Shown here piece by piece: positions 43,841 to 52,656 of a stretch of 64,000 nt of DNA. Source of the stretch: Sphingomonas endolithica (lineage in GTDB: Bacteria > Pseudomonadota > Alphaproteobacteria > Sphingomonadales > Sphingomonadaceae); the NCBI RefSeq assembly GCF_025231525.1, contig NZ_CP103057.1:186001-250000 (forward strand), given 5' to 3'. The position numbers and the translations under genes were made by a program. The notes beneath the pieces are model-generated. The model saw only the letters and a list, made by a program, of their open reading frames with translations, ran no database searches and was not told where the DNA came from. Position 1 is the stretch's first letter; every line of letters begins with the position of its first letter.

Positions 43841-45220
43841 CTAGGGGTGCAAGACCTTCCGCTGCGCCAACACCGCCTCCGCCGCGGCCACGCCCGTCGC
43901 ATACGCCCCATGCGCCGTCGAGAAATCCTGCGCCGAACACGCCTCACCGGCGAAGAACAGCCGCTCGTCGATCGGCTCGGCCAGCACCACGCGCTGCGCT
44001 GCCGCGCCGATCCGGGCGTGCGAATAGGCGCCATGGATATGCGGCTCGGCGCGCCAGCGGGTCGCGGCAAGCGGCGTTAGCCGCCGGCGCCAGTCGGACC
44101 CGAGCAGCGCGACCAACTCGCCGATCGCGAAATCCGCTGCTGCACCGTCACCTTCCTGCTCCAGCGCCTCGGCACATTCGCCGCCGAAGAAGCTTTCGAT
44201 CAGCGGCCAGCCGAATGGCGACAGACGGTGGCTGGCGGTCTTGCCGCTGTAAGGATTACCGATCAGGTGACCGTTTTCCGGCAGGCCGCCACCGGCCACG
44301 TGCAGGAACACCTTGTCGGCCAGGCCCAGCGGCAACGCCGCGGCGGCGTCGTGCTTGGCTGGTAATGGCGGGTCGAACAGCAGCGCCTCGCTCGCCAAGG
44401 CGGTGGTCGGCACGCAGACGATGACCTGATCGGCCTCGATCGTCCCGCGTTCGGTATGGAGGCGGAGGGTGCGGGCGTGATGATCGACACGCCACACGAT
44501 GGTGTTGAGCTGAACCGGCACCCCCAGAGCATGGCGTACCACCACCGTGCCATAGCCCTGTTCGATCACCCAATTATCCTCGGTCACCGCGTCTTCGTAG
44601 GCGGCCCAATCGTGCAGCGAGACCTCGCTCAGCGGTGCGCCATTGGCATAGCCGGAAACGGCATCGATCATCGGACGCCAGCGATCGCCGTGGGCGATGA
44701 AGTCGGAGAGCGGACGGTCGGAGCCGCCGAGCGCGGCGTACGCGGTTTCCTCCCAACGCTGCCACGCTTGGCGGAAGGAGCGCTGATCCTCGGGGGGAAA
44801 GCCGAGATCGCGCCACTGCGTCGTCCAGTTGGTGGGCGTGCGATCGACGGTGAAGCCGTAGCGTTCGGCGAGATCGGTCCAGGGGTTGCGACCCGCGGAA
44901 TGGAGCCAGCCGCAGCCGGCGTCTACCGTGAGTAGCGTATCGGCAGGCGCCTCCGCGTTCCCCGGCGAAGGCCGGGGCCCAGTCGCGGAGCGTTCATGAT
45001 CTAAGGACGGGACGTCGTTGCTGCCGCCATCGCTACTGAGCCCCGGCCTTCGCCGGGGAACAGCTCCAGAGCCGACCGGCGCCATGGCGGGCAGTAATAA
45101 GCTATGCGCCCGCCCGCCGAGCCGTCCACCGGCCTCGACCAGCAATACATCGGCGTTTGCGTCCCATAGCGTTCGCGCGGCCGCAATGCCCGCCGCCCCG
45201 CCACCGATCACGACGATCAT
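43841..45220 (-). CDS. FAD-dependent amine oxidase family protein
   Basis: A 459-residue flavoprotein. The dinucleotide-binding motif VIGGGAAGIAAARTLWD is at residues 4-20, followed by GGRLGGRAHS. The second FAD contact VDAGCGWLHSAGRNPW and the C-terminal LFFAGEACSAQDFSTAHGAY are typical of amine oxidases. The start ATG at 45220 is right at the FAD motif. Residues about 53-90 (between MAPVG and PADTLL) are encoded by an in-frame palindromic repeat and have no counterpart expected in the family. The oxidised substrate is unknown. Confidence 0.87.
   Translation of the reverse strand: MIVVIGGGAAGIAAARTLWDANADVLLVEAGGRLGGRAHSLLLPAMAPVGSGAVPRRRPGLSSDGGSNDVPSLDHERSATGPRPSPGNAEAPADTLLTVDAGCGWLHSAGRNPWTDLAERYGFTVDRTPTNWTTQWRDLGFPPEDQRSFRQAWQRWEETAYAALGGSDRPLSDFIAHGDRWRPMIDAVSGYANGAPLSEVSLHDWAAYEDAVTEDNWVIEQGYGTVVVRHALGVPVQLNTIVWRVDHHARTLRLHTERGTIEADQVIVCVPTTALASEALLFDPPLPAKHDAAAALPLGLADKVFLHVAGGGLPENGHLIGNPYSGKTASHRLSPFGWPLIESFFGGECAEALEQEGDGAAADFAIGELVALLGSDWRRRLTPLAATRWRAEPHIHGAYSHARIGAAAQRVVLAEPIDERLFFAGEACSAQDFSTAHGAYATGVAAAEAVLAQRKVLHP
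44957..45061. repeat. Palindromic repeat, family 3, inside the amine oxidase gene
   Basis: GTTCCCCGGCGAAGGCCGGG at 44957 and CCCCGGCCTTCGCCGGGGAA ending near 45060 form long inverted arms around a 53-bp spacer. It is read through in frame by the amine oxidase gene. Related partial copies lie at 9441 and 10261. Confidence 0.85.
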
Positions 45221-45244
45221 GAGAAAGCGGGGGCGGGCACCGGA

Positions 45245-46147
45245 TCAGGCGGCGGTCAGCAGGCGGCGATCGCCAGCTAGCCGCATCATCGCCTTTTGCA
45301 GCTTCTCGAATGCGCGCACTTCGATCTGACGCACACGCTCACGGCTGACGCCATAGACCTGGCTCAGCTCTTCCAACGTCTTGGGATCGTCGGTCAACCG
45401 GCGCTCGGTCAGGATATGCTGCTCGCGCTCGTTGAGGTCTTCCATCGCCGACGTCAGCATTTCGTGCCGCACATCGGCTTCCTGCGCTTCGGCGACAACC
45501 GTGTCCTGCAACGGCGCATCATCCTGCAGCCAATCCTGCCACTGGCCGTCGCCATCCTCGCGCATCGGCACGTTGAGCGAAGTATCCCCGCCCATCGCCA
45601 TGCGACGGTTCATGCTGGTCACTTCGGCTTCGGTCACGCCGAGATCGGTGGCGATCTTGGTCAGATGCTCGGGCGTCAGATCACCGTCCTCGAACGCGTC
45701 GAGCTTCGATTTCATCCGGCGCAGGTTGAAGAACAATTTCTTCTGCGCCGCGGTGGTACCCATCTTCACCAGGCTCCACGAGCGCAGGATATATTCCTGG
45801 ATCGAAGCGCGGATCCACCACATGGCATAGGTAGCGAGACGGAAGCCGCGATCGGCCTCGAACTTCTTCACGCCCTGCATCAGGCCGATATTGCCTTCGG
45901 AGATCAGCTCCGACGTGGGCAGGCCATAGCCGCGATAGCCCATCGCGATCTTCGCCACGAGGCGCAGATGCGAGGTCACCAGCTGCGCTGCAGCATCGGT
46001 GTCGCCATGTTCCTCGAAGCGCTTGGCGAGCATATATTCCTGCTCGGGCGCGAGGATGGGGAATTTCTTGATTTCCGACAGATAGCGGTTGAGGCTCGCC
46101 TCGCCGCCAAGAGCGGGGACCGTGGCCGGCAGGTTGCTTTTGGCCAT
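45245..46147 (-). CDS. rpoH: RNA polymerase sigma factor RpoH (sigma-32)
   Basis: A 300-residue heat-shock sigma factor. Region 2 reads VTSHLRLVAKIAMGYRGYGL followed by ELISEGNIGLMQGVKKFE and RLATYAMWWIRASIQEYILR. The RpoH box QKKLFFNLRR, which binds core polymerase and sets it apart from sigma-70, is present. Region 4 is TLEELSQVYGVSRERVRQIE. ATG 46147 is chosen because GGGAGATCAAG precedes it and it gives the family start MAKSNLPAT. It would drive chaperone and protease genes at high temperature. Confidence 0.96.
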   Translation of the reverse strand: MAKSNLPATVPALGGEASLNRYLSEIKKFPILAPEQEYMLAKRFEEHGDTDAAAQLVTSHLRLVAKIAMGYRGYGLPTSELISEGNIGLMQGVKKFEADRGFRLATYAMWWIRASIQEYILRSWSLVKMGTTAAQKKLFFNLRRMKSKLDAFEDGDLTPEHLTKIATDLGVTEAEVTSMNRRMAMGGDTSLNVPMREDGDGQWQDWLQDDAPLQDTVVAEAQEADVRHEMLTSAMEDLNEREQHILTERRLTDDPKTLEELSQVYGVSRERVRQIEVRAFEKLQKAMMRLAGDRRLLTAA

Positions 46148-46200
46148 GACTTGATCTCCCTTTGATTGGGCATGCCGCACTGCGGCACTATCCCGACTAG

Positions 46201-47151
46201 CTATACGATAAGTGAGTTGAACAGTTCCTGCATGTCGTCCGGCATTTCGCTTTCAAACGCCAAAGCGATGCTTTTCACGGGGTGAATGAACCCAAGTCGG
46301 GCCGCATGCAACGCCTGGCGATGGAAATGCAGGGTTTCCAATAGCTCCCGATGAACTTGTTTTGTTCTACCATAAACCGGGTCGCCCAGCAAGGGGTGAC
46401 CGATCGACGACATGTGCACGCGCACCTGATGGGTCCGTCCGGTTTCCAGCCGGCATTCGACCAAGGCCGCATTCTTCAGGGTGCGGATCGTGCTGAAATG
46501 CGTCACTGCGCGCTTGCCGCCCTCGACGATCGCCACTTTCTTGCGATTGCTGGGCGAGCGCGCGAGCGGCGCATCGACCTTGCCGGCCGGCGGCGCGGGC
46601 TTGCCTGAAACGATCGCCTTGTAGCGGCGGTCGATGCTGTGATCGTGGAACTGCCGCGCCAAGCCCTCATGGGCACGATCCGTCTTCGCCGCGACCATCA
46701 GCCCCGACGTATCCTTGTCGATCCGGTGCACGATGCCCGGCCGCGCGACCCCGCCGATGCCGGACAGGCTGCCGCCGCAATGGTGGAGTAACGCGTTGAC
46801 CAACGTACCGTCGAGATTGCCCGCTGCCGGATGCACGACCAGCCCGGCCTGCTTGTCGATGACGATCAGATGCTCGTCCTCGTACGCGATGTTGAGCGCG
46901 ATATCCTGCGCCACGTTATGCGCTGGCGTCGGATCGGGCACGGCAACGTGAAATAATGTCCCGGCCGCAGCCTTGCGCGATGGATCGCGCGACAAGGCGC
47001 CCGCTCCGTCGCTCACCGAACCGCCGTTTATCAGCACCTTCAGCCGTTCGCGCGAAAGCGTCGGTACCGCGTCCGCAAGCGCACGATCCAGACGCCAGCC
47101 ATCGGCCGTGTCGGAAATGCGTGCTTCGATGATGGAAACCCCCCGGCTCAT
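46201..47151 (-). CDS. rluD: RluA-family 23S rRNA pseudouridine synthase, RluD-type
   Basis: A 316-residue RNA-modifying enzyme. An S4-like domain ([21 protein letters not shown]) is followed by the catalytic motif [18 protein letters not shown], which holds the essential aspartate. [20 protein letters not shown] and GDPVYG are family landmarks. It would make pseudouridines in helix 69 of 23S rRNA if it is RluD proper; RluC-like specificity cannot be excluded. It lies 53 bp upstream of rpoH on the same strand and is divergent from the JAMM gene. Confidence 0.9.
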   Translation of the reverse strand: MSRGVSIIEARISDTADGWRLDRALADAVPTLSRERLKVLINGGSVSDGAGALSRDPSRKAAAGTLFHVAVPDPTPAHNVAQDIALNIAYEDEHLIVIDKQAGLVVHPAAGNLDGTLVNALLHHCGGSLSGIGGVARPGIVHRIDKDTSGLMVAAKTDRAHEGLARQFHDHSIDRRYKAIVSGKPAPPAGKVDAPLARSPSNRKKVAIVEGGKRAVTHFSTIRTLKNAALVECRLETGRTHQVRVHMSSIGHPLLGDPVYGRTKQVHRELLETLHFHRQALHAARLGFIHPVKSIALAFESEMPDDMQELFNSLIV

Positions 47152-47168
47152 GTTCTAGCGATGTGGGC

Positions 47169-47573
47169 ATGACGCTGGAAATTTCAAGCGCCTTGCTGGG
47201 GCGGCTGCTGGCCGAGGCACAGGCAGCGCCCGGGCTCGAAGTGTGCGGTCTGCTGTTCGGCACCAGCGCACTGATCGCCGCGGCCGAGCCTTGCGCCAAC
47301 GTGGCACCCGACCCGGCGCGCGCGTTCGAGATCGACCCCGCGGCCTTGTTTGCCGCCCACCGTCGTGCACGAGCCGGCGGCAGTGCGCCGATCGGCCACT
47401 ATCATTCACACCCAACGGGTAGGGCCGAGCCGTCGGCGACCGACGCCGCCGGTGCGATGGGCGACGGCGCGGTGTGGCTGATTTTGGCGGGGCAGGATGC
47501 GCGCGCCTGGCGGACGGTTAAGCCGGGCGCGTTCGAGGCGGTAGAGTTCGATGTGGTGACCTCGCAATCCTGA
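47169..47573 (+). CDS. JAMM/MPN-domain metalloprotease-like protein
   Basis: A 134-residue protein with a single Mov34/MPN domain. The zinc motif GHYHSHPTGRAEPSATD supplies H-x-H and the downstream aspartate, and the upstream glutamate is in PGLEVCGLLFG. This is the isopeptidase fold of eukaryotic deubiquitinases; bacterial forms act on sulfur-carrier or ubiquitin-like tails, often in cysteine or cofactor synthesis. No ThiS/MoaD-like protein is adjacent. ATG 47169 is preferred to a GTG two codons earlier. Confidence 0.87.
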   Translation: MTLEISSALLGRLLAEAQAAPGLEVCGLLFGTSALIAAAEPCANVAPDPARAFEIDPAALFAAHRRARAGGSAPIGHYHSHPTGRAEPSATDAAGAMGDGAVWLILAGQDARAWRTVKPGAFEAVEFDVVTSQS

Positions 47574-47681
47574 TCGCGTCGCGTTACACGGGAGCTTCAC
47601 CGTTCTCTCGACCGCTGTGGGTTGCGTCGCCGCGCGCGCGCCGCCAGAAGAGCGATCACATTCCTTCCCGAAGCGGACCCC

Positions 47682-48329
47682 ATGACAATGACCATCAGCC
47701 CGGTCGACTTCGCCAGCCTGCTCTGTTCGCGCCTGTGCCACGACCTTCTCAGTCCGGTCGGCGCGCTCAACAACGGGCTGGAGCTACTCGCCGACGAACA
47801 TGATCCGGACATGCGCGCCCGGTGCCTGGAACTGCTCAACGAAAGCGCCAAGGCATCCGCCAACAAGCTGAAATTCTTCCGGCTCGCCTTCGGCGCGGCC
47901 GGCGGGTTCGGCGAGATGGTCGATGCGCGCGAGGCGCGGGCCGCGATCGAGGGGCTGTTCGGTGAGAACCACCGCGTGAAGCTCGGCTGGCTGGTCGAGG
48001 ATACCACGCTGCCCAAGCCTGCGATCAAGGTGCTGCTCAACCTGGCGCTGATCGCGGGCGACGCGCTGATCCGCGGCGGCAGGCTCGATATCGGCGCCGA
48101 GAGCGTCGGCGGCGCGGTGGAGATCGTCGTGCGTGCCGATGGCCCGCGCATTGTGCTCGATCAGGAACTCCGCGGTGCGCTGACCGGCACGAGCGGCGAC
48201 GCGGTCGTGACCCCGCGCGCGGCGGCCGCCCATCTCGTCCAGGCGCTGCTGACCGAAGCCGGCGGCACGGTCCAGGTGTCCGCGCCCGACGAAGCGGTGT
48301 TGCTGTTCGGCGTGACGTTCAAAAGCTGA
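47682..48329 (+). CDS. chpT: Histidine phosphotransferase ChpT-like
   Basis: A 215-residue protein matching ChpT, which carries phosphate from the CckA kinase to CtrA and CpdR in alphaproteobacterial cell-cycle control. The phosphorylated histidine is H20 in LCSRLCHDLLSPVGALNNGL. The C-terminal part resembles a degenerate kinase ATPase domain without the ATP-binding glycine boxes, as expected. ATG 47682 fits the family start. It lies 66 bp upstream of cheA on the same strand, so it could share a transcript with the chemotaxis genes. Confidence 0.87.
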   Translation: MTMTISPVDFASLLCSRLCHDLLSPVGALNNGLELLADEHDPDMRARCLELLNESAKASANKLKFFRLAFGAAGGFGEMVDAREARAAIEGLFGENHRVKLGWLVEDTTLPKPAIKVLLNLALIAGDALIRGGRLDIGAESVGGAVEIVVRADGPRIVLDQELRGALTGTSGDAVVTPRAAAAHLVQALLTEAGGTVQVSAPDEAVLLFGVTFKS

Positions 48330-48395
48330 GCGCCGCCGACTAACCTCGCCTTAACCACTTGGCGTCCAATGGTCCTCCCGCATCGGCGGGGGCTC

Positions 48396-50705
48396 ATGGA
48401 CGATCTGCTTCAGGAATTCATTGCGGAGACACGGGAGACGCTTGAGGCGCTTTCCGGGGAAATCGTCGCGTGGGAAAGCGATCCGTCCGACCGCCAGCGG
48501 CTCGATGCGATATTCCGCTTCGTTCACACCGTCAAAGGCAGTTGCGGCTTCCTCGATCTTCCGCGGCTCGCCCGCCTGAGCCATGCTGCCGAGGACGTGC
48601 TTGCGGCGGTGCGATCCGGCGCGCGCGTTCCGGACACGCGGTTGGTCAATGCCGTGCTGGCGATCGTCGATCGCATCGGCGAGATCGTCGAAGCGATCGA
48701 TGCCGGTGTGTCGTTCGACGATACGGGTGAGGATTTGCTGATCGCGGCACTTGATGAAGGCGCAGCAGCGATCGCACCCGCCGCGCTGCCGACGGCACAG
48801 CGCCAGCCGACGCGCAGCGTCCGCCTGAACGTCGATCTGCTCGATCGGATGATGTCCGGCATGTCCGACATGGTGCTCGCGCGCAACGAACTCGCCCGGA
48901 GACTGCGTGACGACGGCGCCGATCCCGCGGTGGAAGCGGCATTGGAGCGCCTGTCGCTGACCGTGGCCGAAATGCGCGATACGGTGACACGGACGCGCAT
49001 GCAGAAGGTCGATGCCTTGTTCTCGGCACTGCCCCGCATGGTGCGCGATACTGCGGCTGAACTGAACAAGGCGGTGACACTGACGATCGAGGGCGGCGAT
49101 GTCGAGCTCGATCGCGAGATGATCGAGATGATCCGCGATCCGCTCGGCCACATGATCCGTAACGCCATCGACCACGGCATCGAGAGCGCTGCCGAGCGTA
49201 GACACGCAGGCAAGCGCGAAAATGGTCGGCTTACCGTGTTCGCGCGGCAATCCGGCAATCAGATCATCATCGAGGTCGCCGACGACGGCCGCGGCATCGA
49301 TGTCGAGCGGCTGATCGAGAAGGTCGCCGCCACTGGCCGTAGCCTGCGCGATCTGCAGGCGCTGAGCGACAAGGCCAAGCTCGACCTGGTGTTCGAGGCA
49401 GGGCTGTCGACCAAGGACGAGGTCACCGCCACTTCCGGGCGCGGCGTGGGCATGGACGTGGTCCGCGCCAATATCGAGCAGATCGGCGGGCGTATCGAAA
49501 TCGACAACAATGTCGGCAAGGGACTGCGGCTCTCCATCCATGTGCCGCTGACGCTGTCGATCATCTCGACGATCGGCGTCGGGGTAGGGGACCAGCGCTT
49601 CGCCATTTCGCGCCAGGCGATCGAAGAAATCGTCACCGTGCGCGGCGGCACCGGCAATGGCGCGATCCGCGTCGACATGCTGGGCGACACGCCGGCGGCC
49701 ACGGTACGCGATCGACGCATGCCGCTGGTCGATCTCGGCGGCGTCATGGGGCTGCCGCGCAGTTGCGACGGACCGACGATGCTGGTCATCGTCAGCGTCG
49801 TCGGTGGCAGTTATGCGCTCGCCGTGGATACCGTGCTGGACAACGAGGAATTGGTCATCAAGCCCGCCGCGCCGGCCGTGATGGCCAGCGGCATCTATGC
49901 CGGGCAGACCTTGCCCGACAGTGGTCTGCCGATGTTGCTGCTCGATTGTTCGGGCATCGCATCGGCCGTGGGGCTGGAATTCACGCGCGAGGCGCTTGGC
50001 GACGATGTCGAGGAGGAGGAAGCGGCCGAGACCGCGTCGGCGCTGCTGTTCGCCGATCTCGATGGGGTGCGGCGCGTGGTGCCGCTGGCGGTGATCGATC
50101 GCGTGGAGCCGGTACCGGCGCACGCCATCCGCTTCGCCGCAGGGCAATGGCGCCTGTCGACCGACGGCAAGATAATGCCGCTGGCCACGATCGCCGATCT
50201 CGGCGAGCGGACGGACCTGTTCGTGCTGCGGCTGCGCGATGGCGTGTCGGAGGTCGGCTACGCCATCGCCCAGGCGTTCGACATCGTCGATCTCCCCGAG
50301 GCCATGGCGCCGGCGCGCGAGATCGGGCTGGTGGCGGGCGTCGTGGTGATCGACGGCGAGCAGATCGAAATGCTCGACGTCCACTGGCTGTTCGCGGTGC
50401 ACGGCGAGAAGGTATACGACGAAGCGCCGCCTCTGTGCCTGATCGGCGGGGCGGAATCGGCGTGGATGACGACGTTCCTGAAGCCATTGCTGGCAAGTGC
50501 TGGATACCGCGTCGCGAACCGGCTGAAAAAGGGGGAGGACGCCGCCGTGGTGTTGTCGATGGACGACGATGTCGCACCCGACATCGCCGCGCCGATCGTT
50601 CGATTGCGTCACGAGCGGGAAGGTGCCGACGACGGCAGCATCTACCGCTACGACCGTGCGGGGCTTCTGGCGGCGCTCGCCGCTTGTGCAGGAGGCGTTC
50701 GATGA
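48396..50705 (+). CDS. cheA: Chemotaxis histidine kinase CheA
   Basis: A 769-residue kinase. The HPt domain has the phosphorylated H44 in RFVHTVKGSCGFLD. From about residue 135 the dimerisation domain starts (VRLNVDLLDRMMSGMSDMVL) with no P2 domain between. The ATPase domain has HMIRNAIDHGIE, VADDGRGID and GRGVGMDVV. A CheW-like domain (about 390-530) is followed by a second CheW-like region (about 560-690) and a C-terminal tail resembling a degenerate receiver. ATG 48396 follows GGCGGGGG. It overlaps cheW by ATGA. Confidence 0.93.
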   Translation: MDDLLQEFIAETRETLEALSGEIVAWESDPSDRQRLDAIFRFVHTVKGSCGFLDLPRLARLSHAAEDVLAAVRSGARVPDTRLVNAVLAIVDRIGEIVEAIDAGVSFDDTGEDLLIAALDEGAAAIAPAALPTAQRQPTRSVRLNVDLLDRMMSGMSDMVLARNELARRLRDDGADPAVEAALERLSLTVAEMRDTVTRTRMQKVDALFSALPRMVRDTAAELNKAVTLTIEGGDVELDREMIEMIRDPLGHMIRNAIDHGIESAAERRHAGKRENGRLTVFARQSGNQIIIEVADDGRGIDVERLIEKVAATGRSLRDLQALSDKAKLDLVFEAGLSTKDEVTATSGRGVGMDVVRANIEQIGGRIEIDNNVGKGLRLSIHVPLTLSIISTIGVGVGDQRFAISRQAIEEIVTVRGGTGNGAIRVDMLGDTPAATVRDRRMPLVDLGGVMGLPRSCDGPTMLVIVSVVGGSYALAVDTVLDNEELVIKPAAPAVMASGIYAGQTLPDSGLPMLLLDCSGIASAVGLEFTREALGDDVEEEEAAETASALLFADLDGVRRVVPLAVIDRVEPVPAHAIRFAAGQWRLSTDGKIMPLATIADLGERTDLFVLRLRDGVSEVGYAIAQAFDIVDLPEAMAPAREIGLVAGVVVIDGEQIEMLDVHWLFAVHGEKVYDEAPPLCLIGGAESAWMTTFLKPLLASAGYRVANRLKKGEDAAVVLSMDDDVAPDIAAPIVRLRHEREGADDGSIYRYDRAGLLAALAACAGGVR

Positions 50706-51133
50706 GCGGATTGTTCCTGATCGCCCAGATCGCCGGACGAACGGTGGCGATCGAATCCTCGCAGGTCGAATCCGTCGTCGATATTACCGCCGTGGTGCCG
50801 GTGCCGCGCACCGTGCCGCAAGTATTGGGGCTTGCGGCGCTGCGCAGCCGTGTCGTCACGGTGATCGATACGCACGCCGCCCTGAACCTTCCGCCGGCCG
50901 AACGGCAGCCGACGCGTGCGGTCATCACGCCGGTTGACGGGCATCATTACGCGGTGCTGGTCGATACCTTGGAGGATGTCGCGCCCTTCGACCTTCTGCC
51001 GCTGGCATCTGGGATCGTGCTGGATGGTGGCTGGAGCGACACCGGCTGCGGGGTCATCGAACGCGGGGGTGAGGCCGTTCTGGTGATCGATCTGCGGGCC
51101 TTGCTGCCCGGCATCGTCACCCTCGCTGCCTGA
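50702..51133 (+). CDS. cheW: Chemotaxis adaptor CheW
   Basis: A 143-residue SH3-like adaptor that couples receptors to CheA. It begins MSGLFLIAQIAGRTVAIES, has the PRTVPQVLGLAALRSRVVTV segment that contacts receptors, and the VLVIDLRALLPGI C-terminal strand. Length and layout are those of a single-domain CheW. The start overlaps the cheA stop, so they are translationally coupled. No other CheW gene is in the window. Confidence 0.9.
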   Translation: MSGLFLIAQIAGRTVAIESSQVESVVDITAVVPVPRTVPQVLGLAALRSRVVTVIDTHAALNLPPAERQPTRAVITPVDGHHYAVLVDTLEDVAPFDLLPLASGIVLDGGWSDTGCGVIERGGEAVLVIDLRALLPGIVTLAA

Positions 51134-51201
51134 GGCCAGGCGATTAACGTGAAGCTTACGTATTTCGGGCAGGTCGATCAGGCCAATAGCGGGATGTGCA
51201 C

Positions 51202-51567
51202 ATGAAGACGTGTCTGGTGGTCGATGATTCGAAGGTGATCCGCAAGGTGGCCCGGCACATTCTCGAGACCCTCAATTTCAAGGTGACGGAAGCCGGCGAC
51301 GGCAAGGAAGCGCTCGACAGCTGTCTCGTGTCCGCGCCCGACGTCATCCTGCTCGATTGGAACATGCCGGTGATGAGCGGCATGGATTTCCTGCGCGCCC
51401 TGCGCGTGAGTGCGGTTACCAGCCGCCCCAAGGTCGTGTTCTGCACGACGGAAAATGGCATGGGTCACATCCGTGCGGCGATCGAGGCGGGCGCGGACGA
51501 GTATGTCATGAAGCCGTTCGATCGCGAGACGCTGGAGAGTAAATTGCAGATTGTCGGCATGGCCTGA
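51202..51567 (+). CDS. cheY: Response regulator CheY-like
   Basis: A 121-residue single-domain receiver. The acidic pocket is VVDDSK with D8 and D9, the phospho-acceptor D52 is in ILLDWNMPVMSGMDFL, the switch threonine is in VVFCTTENG and the lysine is in EYVMKPFD. It should be phosphorylated by the CheA encoded upstream. ATG 51202 is preferred to a GTG two codons earlier. It lies 68 bp after cheW and 12 bp before cheB. Confidence 0.93.
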   Translation: MKTCLVVDDSKVIRKVARHILETLNFKVTEAGDGKEALDSCLVSAPDVILLDWNMPVMSGMDFLRALRVSAVTSRPKVVFCTTENGMGHIRAAIEAGADEYVMKPFDRETLESKLQIVGMA

Positions 51568-51579
51568 CGGGGCCGATCG

Positions 51580-52656
51580 ATGTCGATCCAGCCCATCTCG
51601 ACGGGCGCCTCCGCGCCGTCCGCATCCGGCACCAGGCCCGCCATCCTGATCGTCGACGATTCGGCGGTGGCACGCGCGGTGATCGGGCGCGCGATCGAGG
51701 GTAGTGGCCGGTTCGTGCTGGCCGGAGCCGTCCAGAGCGTGACGGCCGCGATAGAGTTTCTGCGCCACCGTCATGTCGATGCCATCCTGCTCGATATCGA
51801 GATGCCGGGCATTGACGGGCTGAGCGCCTTGCCCGATCTGCTTGCCGCGAGCGACCAGGCCAAGATCCTGATCGTCTCCTCCACTTGCAGGGAGGGCGCC
51901 CTGACGACGGTGCAGGCTCTTGCGCTAGGGGCTGCCGATACGTTGATCAAGCCCGGCGGCGGGGCGTTCGCCGGCCGTTTCGCTCAAGTGCTGATCGACA
52001 AGATATCGCGCTTGTTCGAGGTGCAGGCGCCTCTGCCGGAGCCGGCGCCAACGGCGCCGGCGTCTATCGCGGTCAGCGGTTTCGATATCGTCGCGATCGG
52101 CGCCTCGACCGGCGGAATCCACGCGCTCAGCCAGCTGTTCCAGCACATACCGCCTGCTTTCCCGCTGCCGATGCTGATCACACAGCACCTGCCGACATCG
52201 TTCATGCCGTATTTCGCGGCACAAATTGCCGTGCTCGCCGGCCGGCCCTGTGACATCGCGGTCGATCGGCTCCGCATCCGCCCAGGCCGCGTGATCATCG
52301 CGCCGGGCGACGCCCATCTGCGCGTCGTTAGCCTGGGCGGCGGGGAGGCCTCGATCCGCTTGACGCACGAAGCGGTTCGTAGCGGCTGTATGCCCTCGGT
52401 CGACCCGATGTTCGAAAGCCTGGCCGAGGTGTACGGATCGCGTGCGCTCGCCGTCGTGCTGAGCGGCATGGGCAGCGATGGCAGCGATGGCGCGCGCCAC
52501 ATCGTCGAGGCTGGCGGCAGTGTGATCGTGCAGGACAAAGCGAGCTCTGTCGTTTGGGGCATGCCGGGCACGATCGCGGGCGCTGGCCGTGCGAGTGCGA
52601 TCCTGCCGCCCGAGCAGATCGGGCAGCTGATCGCGACGCGGCAGCGGCCGTCATGA
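51580..52656 (+). CDS. cheB: Chemotaxis methylesterase CheB
   Basis: A 358-residue receptor methylesterase/deamidase controlled by phosphorylation. The N-terminal receiver has ILIVDDSAVARA and acceptor D72 in ILLDIEMPGIDGL. The linker (about 145-165) is proline- and alanine-rich. The catalytic triad is S176 in AIGASTGG, H203 in ITQHLP and D300 in SGMGSDGSDGA. It overlaps cheR by ATGA. Adjacent CheB and CheR show that this cluster has a full adaptation system. Confidence 0.95.
   Translation: MSIQPISTGASAPSASGTRPAILIVDDSAVARAVIGRAIEGSGRFVLAGAVQSVTAAIEFLRHRHVDAILLDIEMPGIDGLSALPDLLAASDQAKILIVSSTCREGALTTVQALALGAADTLIKPGGGAFAGRFAQVLIDKISRLFEVQAPLPEPAPTAPASIAVSGFDIVAIGASTGGIHALSQLFQHIPPAFPLPMLITQHLPTSFMPYFAAQIAVLAGRPCDIAVDRLRIRPGRVIIAPGDAHLRVVSLGGGEASIRLTHEAVRSGCMPSVDPMFESLAEVYGSRALAVVLSGMGSDGSDGARHIVEAGGSVIVQDKASSVVWGMPGTIAGAGRASAILPPEQIGQLIATRQRPS

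Noticed and set aside
48351..50612. A 753-codon open frame on the minus strand opposite cheA
   Set aside because: It is a mirror of cheA codons in a GC-rich gene; its composition is dominated by His, Gln, Arg and Asp and no domain or signal can be seen, while the plus-strand frame is a clear CheA.
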